Assembly (NCBI GenBank): GCA_964477295.1
Contig: CAYZEZ010000025.1
Span: forward strand, 1-26,123
DNA: 26,123 nucleotides
Source: CAYZEZ01 sp964477295
GTDB lineage: Bacteria; Bacteroidota; Bacteroidia; Bacteroidales; SM23-62
Direction of reading: 5' to 3'
The translations under genes were made by a program, and so were the position numbers. Below the pieces are notes generated by a model, which saw only the letters and a program-made list of their open reading frames with translations, was not told the DNA's origin and did no database searches. How positions within the stretch are numbered: position 1 is the stretch's first letter; each line of letters begins with the position of its first letter. Shown one piece after another: positions 15,691 to 23,339 of the stretch.

Positions 15691-16133
15691 AGTTTTTCAA
15701 ATACTATTCTGTCGATCGGAAAGGTCAACCCGGCCTTATCGCTCTTTCGGAGATCAATCCATCTGAAACTCTGGGAGCCATTTACCATTTCCGGAAAGTC
15801 AAAAGGAACCTCTGAAATTTTAAACCTGATCTGTTCTTTAAACCGGACTTTGTAATATATGCTGATGAGCTGGGCATTATCGTAGAACAGTGCTTTTTGA
15901 AAGTAATCCGTTGTATGGTAATGGCTGAGGATTTCAATCTCCTGACCAAATTCTTCCACTGCTTCACGCTTTAAGCAATCTGCCGGACCCTCCCCAAAAT
16001 GCATTCCTCCTCCCGGAAATTTTACCATCCTGGTGTTGAGCATGAATTCATCACTCAGCAGGACATGGTGCCGGTCTCTGAAGATAAGTGCGTAGACTCT
16101 GATTATGAATTGATTGATTGGTTCTGAGGTCAT
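15669..16133 (-). CDS. Nudix hydrolase
   Basis: A 154-residue protein with a complete Nudix box: G42-x5-E48-x7-R56-E57-A-V-E60-E61-x-G63, inside FPGGGMHFGEGPADCLKREAVEEFGQ. The catalytic glutamates that bind Mg2+ are present. The family hydrolyses nucleoside diphosphates linked to other groups; the substrate cannot be assigned. The ATG at 16133 lies ten bases after a heptamer array. It is the last gene of the minus-strand run from aconitase, 142 bases after miaA, and overlaps the end of the GT4 gene by 22 bases tail to tail. Confidence 0.88.
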   Translation of the reverse strand: MTSEPINQFIIRVYALIFRDRHHVLLSDEFMLNTRMVKFPGGGMHFGEGPADCLKREAVEEFGQEIEILSHYHTTDYFQKALFYDNAQLISIYYKVRFKEQIRFKISEVPFDFPEMVNGSQSFRWIDLRKSDKAGLTFPIDRIVFEKLQAEVLS

Positions 16134-16143
16134 GGTTCAAATA

Positions 16144-16157
16144 GTTGCGAGTTACGA
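16144..16157. repeat. Degenerate heptamer pair, GTTRCGA type (locus B)
   Basis: GTTGCGA then GTTACGA, directly adjacent on the plus strand, ten bases upstream of the Nudix ATG. These are the same units as at 7221 and 19574. Confidence 0.65.
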
Positions 16158-16185
16158 GGGGGTATGGGTGTGGGGATAAAAGTTG

Positions 16186-16200
16186 CCTGCCTTCGGCAGG
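16186..16200 (-). terminator. Short palindromic hairpin after miaA, possible terminator
   Basis: CCTGCC-TTC-GGCAGG is a 6-pair hairpin with a 3-base loop. On the minus strand it is followed by CAACTTTTATC, so it could terminate miaA 75 bases after its stop. It may instead be a dispersed palindrome, because the U-run is short and displaced. Confidence 0.35.
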
Positions 16201-16217
16201 TAAACAGGTTTTTCTTT

Positions 16218-16259
16218 CACGTCACACGTCACACGTCGCTCGTCACTCGTTCCAGGTTG
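16218..16259. repeat. Degenerate heptamer array, CACGTCA type
   Basis: Six contiguous 7-base units on the plus strand: CACGTCA, CACGTCA, CACGTCG, CTCGTCA, CTCGTTC, CAGGTTG. The array lies between the end of miaA and the start of the Nudix gene, in the same gap as the GTTRCGA pair. Confidence 0.75.
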
Positions 16260-16275
16260 CAGATTCAATTGCCGA

Positions 16276-17193
16276 CTACAATTGACTGGTAATATAAGCC
16301 TTAATCTCCTCCACCTGCTCCGGATGGAACCATTTCATATCCTTGTATCTCCTGAACCAGGTTAATTGCCTTCGTGCATAATGTCTTGAATTTCTTTTTA
16401 TTAACTCAATGGCCTTGTCGAGGCTGATCTCTCCTTCAAGATGCCGGAATAATTCTTTATACCCTAATGTTTTCAGGGCATTCAGCTGTTTATTCTCATA
16501 TATCGATCGTGCCTCATCCAGCAGGCCCTGGCTTATCATCCGGTCAACCCGGCTGTTGATCCGGTTGTGTAATTCTTCCCGTGGCAGATCAAGGCCTGTC
16601 ATGATCATTTTAAAGTACCTGGTTATTTTCTTTTTTTTCAGGAAAGAGGAATAGGGTTTTCCGGTGATAAGGCAAACTTCAAGTGCTTTCAGGATCCTTT
16701 TAGGATTATGCAGGTCGACTCTATTGTAATAATCCGGATCCAGCCTGTTCAGGTCAGAACGAAGGCTTTCAATACCTTCATCCCTGAATTTTTGCTGCAA
16801 TTTTTTCCTGATCTCATGGTCCACTGAAGGCAATTCATCGATTCCATAACATATGGCATCGATATACAATCCTGATCCGCCTACAAGAAATGCCACAGGA
16901 TGTTTGCTGAAGACTCCGTTCAGGGCTTTCATAGCATCCTGTTCATACATGCTGGCGTTATAATAATCACTGATTGACCAATATTGTATGAGGTGGTGGG
17001 GAACTGAACTGAGTTGATCCGTGTCAGGTACAGCAGTCCCTATGTTCATCTCCTTATAAATTTGTCGTGAGTCGGCAGAAACAATTTCGGTTTTAAAATA
17101 ACTGGCGAGGCTTATGCCCAGGGAGGTTTTTCCAATGGCTGTCGGACCGGCCAGGATCACCAGGGTTTTAGAATTCATTTTGGGTGTCATCAT
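16276..17193 (-). CDS. miaA: tRNA dimethylallyltransferase MiaA
   Basis: A roughly 305-residue enzyme that adds a dimethylallyl group from DMAPP to N6 of A37 in tRNAs reading UNN codons. The P-loop is VILAGPTAIGKTSLG. The family motifs DSRQIYKEMNIGTA (catalytic Asp), PHHLIQYW, GGSGLYIDAICYG and the C-terminal RRQLTWFRRYKDMKWFH are all present. Start choice is uncertain: a TTG at 17196 and ATGs at 17193, 17190 and 17178 are in frame. The ATG at 17178 gives the most typical N-terminus and only an 11-base overlap with the upstream gene; I list the longest ATG form. The overlap implies coupling to the pRiA4b ORF-3-like gene. Confidence 0.95.
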   Translation of the reverse strand: MMTPKMNSKTLVILAGPTAIGKTSLGISLASYFKTEIVSADSRQIYKEMNIGTAVPDTDQLSSVPHHLIQYWSISDYYNASMYEQDAMKALNGVFSKHPVAFLVGGSGLYIDAICYGIDELPSVDHEIRKKLQQKFRDEGIESLRSDLNRLDPDYYNRVDLHNPKRILKALEVCLITGKPYSSFLKKKKITRYFKMIMTGLDLPREELHNRINSRVDRMISQGLLDEARSIYENKQLNALKTLGYKELFRHLEGEISLDKAIELIKRNSRHYARRQLTWFRRYKDMKWFHPEQVEEIKAYITSQL

Positions 17194-17722
17194 CAATCAG
17201 GCTGTTACCAAAATCTGAATCAGGAAAGAATCCGTCTCCGAAATCATCATCCAATAGTTCGATCATTGTGTCATCAAAATCGTCCACCCCCTTAATGGGA
17301 AAAACCTGGTCCATCAGGATTTGTTGTGGGGGACATCCCTGTGAAAATGTGCATACCGGATATTCTTTATATTGTTTGGTTAGGTGCATGTCTACTGTTT
17401 CTATAAAAAATACCCTCTCATTGAATACGTCAAATACGTAGAGGAGCCTTTGTTTCTTTTCCTTAATGTGATCGGAAAATTTAGCAGAGTCCATCACAAG
17501 CATTTCGATTTCAGGCTCTTCGGAGATGTCGAACAGGGTAATTTCTTTTTCTTTTTCCCATTGGCTGTTGCAAAGGTAGAAAGAAGCAATCTGGGAAGTA
17601 TCATAGTGCAGGTCTTTTTGTATAGCAACATGAAGGTCAAAGAAAGTCTGATCGGACAGGACTTCAAAATCCCTCACGAAGTCATCTTCTTCATGTGAAA
17701 TCAACCTGAATTTACAGACCAT
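17168..17722 (-). CDS. pRiA4b ORF-3-like (IS1096 passenger TnpR-like) family protein
   Basis: A 184-residue soluble acidic protein matching the plasmid pRiA4b ORF-3 family: FRLISHEEDDFVRDFEVLSDQTFFDLHVAIQKDLHYDTSQIASFYL, then LLYVFDVFNERVFFIE, and a low-complexity acidic tail (DDFDDTMIELLDDDFGDGF...). The family was first named from plasmid and IS1096 passenger genes but is widespread on chromosomes, and its function is unknown. No transposase or inverted repeat is seen here. I choose ATG 17722 over a TTG at 17725; it begins three bases after the acyl-CoA reductase stop. The 3' end overlaps miaA, so all three genes are probably one transcript. Confidence 0.8.
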   Translation of the reverse strand: MVCKFRLISHEEDDFVRDFEVLSDQTFFDLHVAIQKDLHYDTSQIASFYLCNSQWEKEKEITLFDISEEPEIEMLVMDSAKFSDHIKEKKQRLLYVFDVFNERVFFIETVDMHLTKQYKEYPVCTFSQGCPPQQILMDQVFPIKGVDDFDDTMIELLDDDFGDGFFPDSDFGNSLIDDDTQNEF

Positions 17723-17725
17723 CAA

Positions 17726-18796
17726 TCAGTTTTTACACAAGTTAAGCAAAAATTTTAATGTATCCACGCCATCTGCATAATCCCATACGTTGGGATTCTG
17801 GGTAGAACCAAATGCAATGGTCTCTATTCCAGGGATTTTTGGTCCCGCAATACATTGAATTTGCTCTTTTTTCTGGTTTAGAAACTGAGCCGCATGATCT
17901 AAATTGCCGTAGCGTTCAAAATATAAATTTGCTACCGGGGATTGTATCCCCTGATCCTCTTTTATCAGTAAGAATCCATTATCAAGGTGAGGTATCCTGT
18001 TCATCAGGTAAACCGACCGGTAATAGTTATAATTGTTTGCATATTTATTATGATCGGTCAACCATGAATAGTGTTCCATCGACCTGATAAGATGTGGTAA
18101 TGAAAAATCTTCTGGGACGAAAATCTTTGATATATTTCTGCATCCAAGTCCAAAATAGATAAAAATGTCATCAGCCAGTTTCCGGAGATCCTCCGGATTT
18201 TCGTCTCCTTTAAGTATGGCAACACCATTCCTGTTTTTCCTGAATATGTGTGGATATTTCCCGAAATAGTATTGAAAATACCTGTAGCTGTTATTGCTTC
18301 CTGTGGCAATAATGGCATCGATGGAATCAAAAGGCCCTTCACGGAAATTCATCATTTCCTTCCATTCAGGATTATGCTGTATCAGCAATTCGGCGATAAA
18401 TGGAAGGAGTTCTTTATCTTTTGAGGATAATTTGGATTCCAGCCTGTTACCACTTATGAGAATGGTAAGGAAATCATGAAATCCAACCAGTGGGATATTC
18501 CCAGCCATGACGGTGCCTATGCGATACCCCGGATTCTGGTTCAGCTGTTCCGGGGAGTAAGAAGAAAGCCATCGATCAAGGCTGTCGCGGGATAAAATTC
18601 TTGATATCTCACGAAGTGCAAATATTGTATAATCCCTTATAAACCAGGGATTTTTAGCAGTGCTGGCACGTATGGCCTGATCCAGCCTGGTATGTAAATT
18701 TTCCCGGGAAGGATCAGAAGGGCCTTTTTTATCAAGGTATTCTTCCAGGAATTTTCCGAGCCATGCAAACGATTCTATCCTATCATCAAGCAGCAC
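17726..18796 (-). CDS. LuxC-like acyl-CoA reductase
   Basis: A 356-residue protein of the LuxC/acyl-CoA reductase family, related to aldehyde dehydrogenases. Visible segments are GYRIGTVMAGNIPLVGFHDFLTILISGN (nucleotide-binding side), DAIIATGSNNSYRYFQYYFGKYP, RKNRNGVAILKGDENPEDL, and the likely catalytic cysteine in YFGLGCRNISKIFVPEDF. In luminous bacteria LuxC reduces fatty acyl groups to aldehyde; no luciferase genes occur here and the substrate is unknown. The start is GTG at 18796: an in-frame TAA lies at 18806-18808, and no ATG precedes the conserved region until residue 97. It is followed directly by the pRiA4b ORF-3-like gene. Confidence 0.85.
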   Translation of the reverse strand: MLLDDRIESFAWLGKFLEEYLDKKGPSDPSRENLHTRLDQAIRASTAKNPWFIRDYTIFALREISRILSRDSLDRWLSSYSPEQLNQNPGYRIGTVMAGNIPLVGFHDFLTILISGNRLESKLSSKDKELLPFIAELLIQHNPEWKEMMNFREGPFDSIDAIIATGSNNSYRYFQYYFGKYPHIFRKNRNGVAILKGDENPEDLRKLADDIFIYFGLGCRNISKIFVPEDFSLPHLIRSMEHYSWLTDHNKYANNYNYYRSVYLMNRIPHLDNGFLLIKEDQGIQSPVANLYFERYGNLDHAAQFLNQKKEQIQCIAGPKIPGIETIAFGSTQNPNVWDYADGVDTLKFLLNLCKN

Positions 18797-18823
18797 GTTA
18801 AATGTTTATCCCAGGCTGAATGG

Positions 18824-19219
18824 CTAGAAATTATTCATGAGACTATCCCAGGGTAAAGATTCAAAAATTGTACCCAATGTGGCACCCAGGAACAATACCC
18901 AGATTAATCCTATCAGTATCAGAACACCGGAGATGGCAATTCCTATAATAGAGCAGATCTTGCCGGCATTGGCATTTTTCTGGGAGTTGACCGTGTATTT
19001 CCCGGGATCTGCCTGGTAAATGTTCAGGGCTTTAGATCCCAGGAGGAGGCCTATGATTCCTAAAGTAAGGCCAATGATGGCTATGAAACCGCAACACCAG
19101 CTGGTGACGATGGAAAAGATCCCCAAAACAAGTGATGCTGTGGCATTAGGAAGGGGGATTGGTGGATTGGATCCGGATGGTGTAGTTTCGGGATTCTGCG
19201 TGTTTTCTAGATTTTCCAT
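18824..19219 (-). CDS. CCC-motif (DUF4190-like) small membrane protein
   Basis: A 131-residue protein with a proline- and asparagine-rich N-terminus (about 1-25), then two membrane regions: ATASLVLGIFSIVTSWCCGFIAIIGLTLGIIGLLLGSKA (27-65) with paired cysteines, and AGKICSIIGIAISGVLILIGLIWVLFLGA (about 87-115). The intervening loop NIYQADPGKYTVNSQKNANAGK is typical of the Bacteroidota CCC-motif membrane proteins. Function is unknown. It starts 12 bases after the DUF2752 gene and ends 27 bases before the acyl-CoA reductase GTG, so it sits in a tight minus-strand operon. Confidence 0.8.
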   Translation of the reverse strand: MENLENTQNPETTPSGSNPPIPLPNATASLVLGIFSIVTSWCCGFIAIIGLTLGIIGLLLGSKALNIYQADPGKYTVNSQKNANAGKICSIIGIAISGVLILIGLIWVLFLGATLGTIFESLPWDSLMNNF

Positions 19220-19231
19220 GATATCGAATGA

Positions 19232-19534
19232 TTAGATTGTTATCAGTTTATAAATATAGTGAAGAAATATGACAGAGGAGTTAATAATGAACATCACTTT
19301 TAAAATAAATGCTCCCGATCTGAATTTAAAAATGAGATGCATAAAAAGGAAAATAAACATAGCCATGACAGGCAGCAGCGCGGGATATAGGAGAATGCTT
19401 TCCCAGAGGTGCCCCTTCAGCAGTTCGATTACTGATCGCTGAAGTCCGCATCCGGGACAATCGACACCCATAACCTCCTTGAATGAGCAAGGCTTCTGGT
19501 GTGCTTCAAGCCAGTGGATAATCTTCTCCAGCAT
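19232..19534 (-). CDS. DUF2752-family membrane protein
   Basis: A roughly 100-residue protein with the DUF2752 signature VDCPGCGLQRSVIELLKGHL near the N-terminus and two hydrophobic helices after it (YPALLPVMAMFIFLFMHLIF and FILKVMFIINSSVIFLHYIY). The Cys-Pro-x-Cys-Gly-x-x-Arg motif is the family hallmark; the role is unknown. I use the ATG at 19534. A longer frame exists from a TTG at 19573, but that would begin within three bases of the heptamer array and adds a non-conserved extension. It is paired with the CCC-motif membrane protein 12 bases downstream. Confidence 0.8.
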   Translation of the reverse strand: MLEKIIHWLEAHQKPCSFKEVMGVDCPGCGLQRSVIELLKGHLWESILLYPALLPVMAMFIFLFMHLIFKFRSGAFILKVMFIINSSVIFLHYIYKLITI

Positions 19535-19573
19535 ATCGCTGCGGTATAATGAATTCCCAGATTTAAACTGCAA

Positions 19574-19594
19574 GTTACGAGTTACGAGTTGCGA
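19574..19594. repeat. Degenerate heptamer array, GTTRCGA type (locus C)
   Basis: Three contiguous units on the plus strand: GTTACGA, GTTACGA, GTTGCGA. They lie in the gap between the aconitase stop and the DUF2752 start, both on the minus strand. The same unit occurs at 7221 and 16144. Confidence 0.75.
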
Positions 19595-19622
19595 GGTGTC
19601 TGCTAATCAGCTCATTTCAATC

Positions 19623-19658
19623 TTTAGGCAATTTAGGCAATTTAGTTAATCTAGTCAA
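19623..19658. repeat. Degenerate nonamer array at the aconitase stop codon
   Basis: Four contiguous 9-base units on the plus strand: TTTAGGCAA, TTTAGGCAA, TTTAGTTAA, TCTAGTCAA. The last unit contains the complement of the aconitase stop (19651-19653). This is a different unit from the nearby heptamer array. Confidence 0.7.
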
Positions 19659-21915
19659 TTCCCTTCTTGATCAGGTTTAATGCTGAACCTGCTTTAAACC
19701 ATCCAATCTGCTTTTGGTTATAACTATGATTTACAGGAAATTCATCTGTGGTTCCATCAGCATGAGTTAGCTTGATAGTCAGTGCCTTACCTGGAGAAAA
19801 GTCACTAAGGCCATGGATATCAATGGTATCGTCCTCGCGGATTTTTTCATAATCGTCCGTATTGCTGAAGGTCAGTGCCAGCAGGCCTTGTTTCTTCAAA
19901 TTGGTTTCATGTATACGGGCAAATGAACGCACCACGACAGCCCGGACTCCCAGGTTTCGGGGTTCCATGGCGGCGTGTTCCCGTGATGATCCCTCTCCAT
20001 AATTCTCATCCCCGATAATTACGGTGCCTGTATCGGATTCCTGGTATTTCCTGGCCGAATCAGGTACCGATAAAAATTCTGCCGATGCAGGATTCTTAAC
20101 AGTATTGGCCTTATCATTGAAATAGTTTATTGCCCCGATCATCAGGTTATTGGAGATATTATCGAGGTGTCCCCTGTATCTTAACCAGGGACCTGCCATG
20201 GAGATATGGTCGGTGGTGCATTTCCCTTTCACCTTAATTAATAGTTTAAGTCCGGTCAGGTCATGTCCTTCCCAGGGCTGAAATGGTTTCAGGAGCTGGA
20301 GCCTTTCCGATCCGGGATCTACTTTTATAGCCATTTTAGTGCCATCATCCGCAGGGGGTACATAACCGCTGTCTTCCACTGCAAATCCTTTTTCAGGCAA
20401 TTCCAGGCCTGTTGGCGGATCGAGCTGAACTTCATCGCCTTTATTGTTTACGAGTTTATCTTTCATTGGATTAAAGGTGAGGTCTCCTGCAATGGCAAGT
20501 GCGGTAACAATCTCCGGGGAGCTTACAAAGGAATGAGTGTTGGGGTTGCCGTCATTTCTTTTGGCAAAATTCCTGTTAAAGGAAGTGATAATTGAATTTT
20601 TTTCCTGTTTATCTGCGTTGTGCCTTGCCCACTGACCTATACAGGGACCGCATGCATTTGCCAGCACAACACCTCCAATATCTTCAAATACCTTTAGCAG
20701 CCCATCCCGTTCGATGGTATACCTGACCATTTCCGAACCGGGGGTTACTGTAAACGCTGATTTTGCCGTAAGTCCTTTCTCCAAAGCCTGGCGAGCGACT
20801 GCTGCTGCCCTTGTAATATCCTCGTAAGAGGAATTTGTGCATGAACCGATAAGCCCAACTTCCAGCTTCTTCGGGAAATCATTTTTAAGGACTGCATCTG
20901 CAAATTCTGACAAAGGCCAGGCCCGGTCAGGAGAGAAGGGGCCATTGATATGTGGTTCCAGTTCCGAGAGGTTGATGTCAATCACCTGGTCGAAATATTT
21001 TTCGGGATGGTCATATACCTCCGGATCTCCAGTCAGGTGCTGACCGACCCTGTCAGCTTCTTTAGCAATTTCAGCGCGTCCGGTACCGATAAGGTAACCG
21101 GCCATTTTTTTATCATATCCGAAAAGGGATGTTGTAGCTCCAATCTCGGCCCCCATGTTACATATTGTTCCCTTTCCCGTACATGAAATGGTTTGTGCTC
21201 CTTCCCCGAAATATTCCACGATACTCCCTGTTCCACCTTTTACAGTAAGTATGCCAGCCACTTTTAATATGACATCCTTGGCCGATGTCCAGCCATTTAA
21301 TTTACCTGTCAGCCTGACACCGATCAGTTCCGGCATTTTCAATTCCCATGGCATACCTGCCATCACGTCAACAGCATCGGCTCCACCGACTCCAATAGCC
21401 ACCATTCCCAGTCCACCTGCATTTACAGTATGCGAATCGGTCCCGATCATCATTCCTCCCGGGAATGCATAATTTTCAAGTATTACCTGGTGGATAATTC
21501 CTGCACCCGGTTGCCAGAACCCGATTCCATATTTACTCGACACGGATTGAAGGAAATCAAAAACTTCCCTGTTCAAGAATATTGATGATACCAGGTCTTT
21601 TTTTGCTCCCTGTTTTGCCAGTATCAGGTGATCGCAATGAACCGTTGATGGTACAGCCACTTTAGCTTTTCCTGCCTGCATAAACTGGAGCAGGGCCATC
21701 TGTGCCGTGGCATCCTGCATGGCCACACGATCCGGATTAAAGTAGACGTAATCTTTCCCCCTTAAATATGGCTTGACCGGATTCTCATCGCTTAAATGAG
21801 TATACACTATTTTTTCAGCCAGGGCCAGCGGTTTTTGTAATTCCTTCCTGGTACGGATAATTTTTTCTTCTAACTGGTTATAAACAGTTTTTATCATATC
21901 AATATCGAAAATCAT
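19651..21915 (-). CDS. acn: Aconitate hydratase, mitochondrial type
   Basis: A 754-residue [4Fe-4S] enzyme of the TCA cycle that isomerises citrate to isocitrate. The cluster cysteines are Cys359 (GLIGSCTNSSYEDI), Cys422 and Cys425 (ANACGPCIGQW). TVHCDHL (91-97), GTDSHTVNAGGLG (158-170) and the C-terminal swivel-domain GDENYGEGSSREHAAMEPRNLG are intact. Length and wording match the mitochondrial-type aconitase usual in Bacteroidota rather than the roughly 890-residue AcnA. ATG at 21915 with a TAATTTTG promoter element about 40 bases upstream. It begins the minus-strand run and is divergent from the permease gene. The next gene starts 116 bases after its stop, beyond two repeat arrays. Confidence 0.96.
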   Translation of the reverse strand: MIFDIDMIKTVYNQLEEKIIRTRKELQKPLALAEKIVYTHLSDENPVKPYLRGKDYVYFNPDRVAMQDATAQMALLQFMQAGKAKVAVPSTVHCDHLILAKQGAKKDLVSSIFLNREVFDFLQSVSSKYGIGFWQPGAGIIHQVILENYAFPGGMMIGTDSHTVNAGGLGMVAIGVGGADAVDVMAGMPWELKMPELIGVRLTGKLNGWTSAKDVILKVAGILTVKGGTGSIVEYFGEGAQTISCTGKGTICNMGAEIGATTSLFGYDKKMAGYLIGTGRAEIAKEADRVGQHLTGDPEVYDHPEKYFDQVIDINLSELEPHINGPFSPDRAWPLSEFADAVLKNDFPKKLEVGLIGSCTNSSYEDITRAAAVARQALEKGLTAKSAFTVTPGSEMVRYTIERDGLLKVFEDIGGVVLANACGPCIGQWARHNADKQEKNSIITSFNRNFAKRNDGNPNTHSFVSSPEIVTALAIAGDLTFNPMKDKLVNNKGDEVQLDPPTGLELPEKGFAVEDSGYVPPADDGTKMAIKVDPGSERLQLLKPFQPWEGHDLTGLKLLIKVKGKCTTDHISMAGPWLRYRGHLDNISNNLMIGAINYFNDKANTVKNPASAEFLSVPDSARKYQESDTGTVIIGDENYGEGSSREHAAMEPRNLGVRAVVVRSFARIHETNLKKQGLLALTFSNTDDYEKIREDDTIDIHGLSDFSPGKALTIKLTHADGTTDEFPVNHSYNQKQIGWFKAGSALNLIKKGID

Positions 21916-21955
21916 AATAAATTGTTTGTAAAGTGGAATACTATATCTGTCATAA

Positions 21956-21963
21956 CAAAATTA
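21956..21963 (-). promoter_or_regulatory. Candidate -7 element for aconitase
   Basis: The minus strand reads TAATTTTG, an exact TAnnTTTG match, 40 bases before the aconitase ATG. The -33 region shows no clear TTG. Confidence 0.4.
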
Positions 21964-21983
21964 AATGTTTCAAATGAATAAAC

Positions 21984-22012
21984 TTGTGCTAAGTATTATT
22001 TTAGTATTTTTA
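21984..22012 (+). promoter_or_regulatory. Candidate promoter for the FtsX-type permease
   Basis: TTG (21984-21986), 18 bases, then TATTTTTA (22005-22012), one base off TAnnTTTG. It lies 44 bases before the ATG at 22057 and overlaps the divergent aconitase control region. Confidence 0.3.
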
Positions 22013-22056
22013 TGGTGATTTCATTAATAATAAATGGTGGCTATTTAATAAGTTAG

Positions 22057-23304
22057 ATGAGATTTTTTAGTTTATTTCAGGACAATTTCAGGGTGAGTTT
22101 GAAATCGATCAGAGCCAACATAGTCCGTTCCATACTGACCATGTTTATTATTGCTTTCGGGATCACTGCCCTCGTTGGTATCCTCACAGCTATTGATGCC
22201 ATTGAGAAATCCATTACGGATGAATTTGCCCGCATGGGTGCAAATACGTTTACCATTGAAAGCAGGGGGATGCACATTCAGATAGGGGACAACCGCTACA
22301 GGAGAAAGAATTATTCATATATATCATACCGGCAGGCAAGAGAATTCAAAGAAATTTTCGAGTTTCCGGCAAGTGTATCTGTCTGGACATGGGCATCAGG
22401 AACTGCCACTGTAAAATATAAATCAAAGAAAACAAACCCGAATACACCGGTTTTAGGGGCAGATGAGAATTATCTGTTTACAGCAGGATATGATATGGCT
22501 CGTGGGCGGAACATTTCGGAGCATGACGTGGAGATGAACAGGAATTATGCGATCATCGGTTCCGGGATAGTGAAGACAATATTTGAGAAGGATGAGGACC
22601 CGATGGATAAGGTGATCAGTATTGGCAGCGGCAAGTTCAAGGTCATTGGAATATTGGCAGATAAGGGTTCTTCGCAGCATGGACAGGGGGATAAATTATG
22701 CCTGATACCTTATTCGGCCGTCAGGCAATACTTTTCTCGTCCCCAGATGGGCTATTCCATCAACGTAACCACGTACAATAAGGAATTAATAGATGCAGCG
22801 ATGGGAGAGGCCGAGGCCAAATTCAGGGTTGTAAGAAATTTGAATACTGTTGATGAGTCGGACTTTAATATTACCAAGAGTGACAGTCTTGCAAATATGC
22901 TGATTGAGAATTTGAAATTTGTGACAATTGCAGCAACTCTGATTGGTATTATTACCCTGTTCGGGGCTGCAGTCGGACTCATGAATATTATGCTGGTATC
23001 GGTCACCGAGCGTACAAGGGAAATAGGTATTCGCAAGGCAATTGGCGCTAAATCAATGACCATCAAACAACAGTTCCTCTTTGAAGCTGTTATGATCGGT
23101 CAGTTGGGGGGTGCCCTCGGGATCATTTTCGGGATCCTGATAGGTAACCTGGTATCACTGATCATAGGTACCTCGTTTATCATACCGTGGATGTGGATCA
23201 TTATGGGAGTGGTACTATGCTTTTTCGTCGGTATCATATCAGGTTATATACCTGCACAAAAGGCAAGTAAGATGGATCCAATCACGGCACTGAGATATGA
23301 ATAA
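22057..23304 (+). CDS. ABC transporter permease, MacB/FtsX type
   Basis: A 415-residue protein of the MacB-like permease family. An N-terminal cytoplasmic stretch with LKSIRANIVRSILTMFIIAFGITALVGILTAIDA gives the first membrane helix (about 22-45). A large periplasmic MacB-PCD domain follows (about 50-280). Three C-terminal helices form the FtsX domain, with the conserved ITLFGAAVGLMNIMLVSVTERTREIGIRKAIGA and the ending YIPAQKASKMDPITALRYE. These proteins act with a LolD/MacB-type ATPase as mechanotransmission machines exporting lipoproteins, peptides or drugs. No ATPase gene adjoins it in this window, so the partner must be encoded elsewhere. The DUF1987/SiaC gene follows after 35 bases. Confidence 0.9.
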   Translation: MRFFSLFQDNFRVSLKSIRANIVRSILTMFIIAFGITALVGILTAIDAIEKSITDEFARMGANTFTIESRGMHIQIGDNRYRRKNYSYISYRQAREFKEIFEFPASVSVWTWASGTATVKYKSKKTNPNTPVLGADENYLFTAGYDMARGRNISEHDVEMNRNYAIIGSGIVKTIFEKDEDPMDKVISIGSGKFKVIGILADKGSSQHGQGDKLCLIPYSAVRQYFSRPQMGYSINVTTYNKELIDAAMGEAEAKFRVVRNLNTVDESDFNITKSDSLANMLIENLKFVTIAATLIGIITLFGAAVGLMNIMLVSVTERTREIGIRKAIGAKSMTIKQQFLFEAVMIGQLGGALGIIFGILIGNLVSLIIGTSFIIPWMWIIMGVVLCFFVGIISGYIPAQKASKMDPITALRYE

Positions 23305-23339
23305 TAAAAAGGTTTAAGTATTATCATATTTGATTTATC

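Noticed and set aside
16140..16262. The repeat-rich gap between miaA and the Nudix gene looks at first like a small CRISPR array.
   Set aside because: Units are 7 bases, directly adjacent with no spacers, and no cas genes are in the window.
17168..17722. The pRiA4b ORF-3-like gene as evidence for an IS1096-type mobile element.
   Set aside because: No transposase, terminal inverted repeats or target duplication nearby; the family is common on chromosomes, and the gene overlaps miaA.
17726..18796. LuxC-like gene as part of a bioluminescence operon.
   Set aside because: No luxA, luxB, luxD or luxE homologues in the window; neighbours are unrelated.
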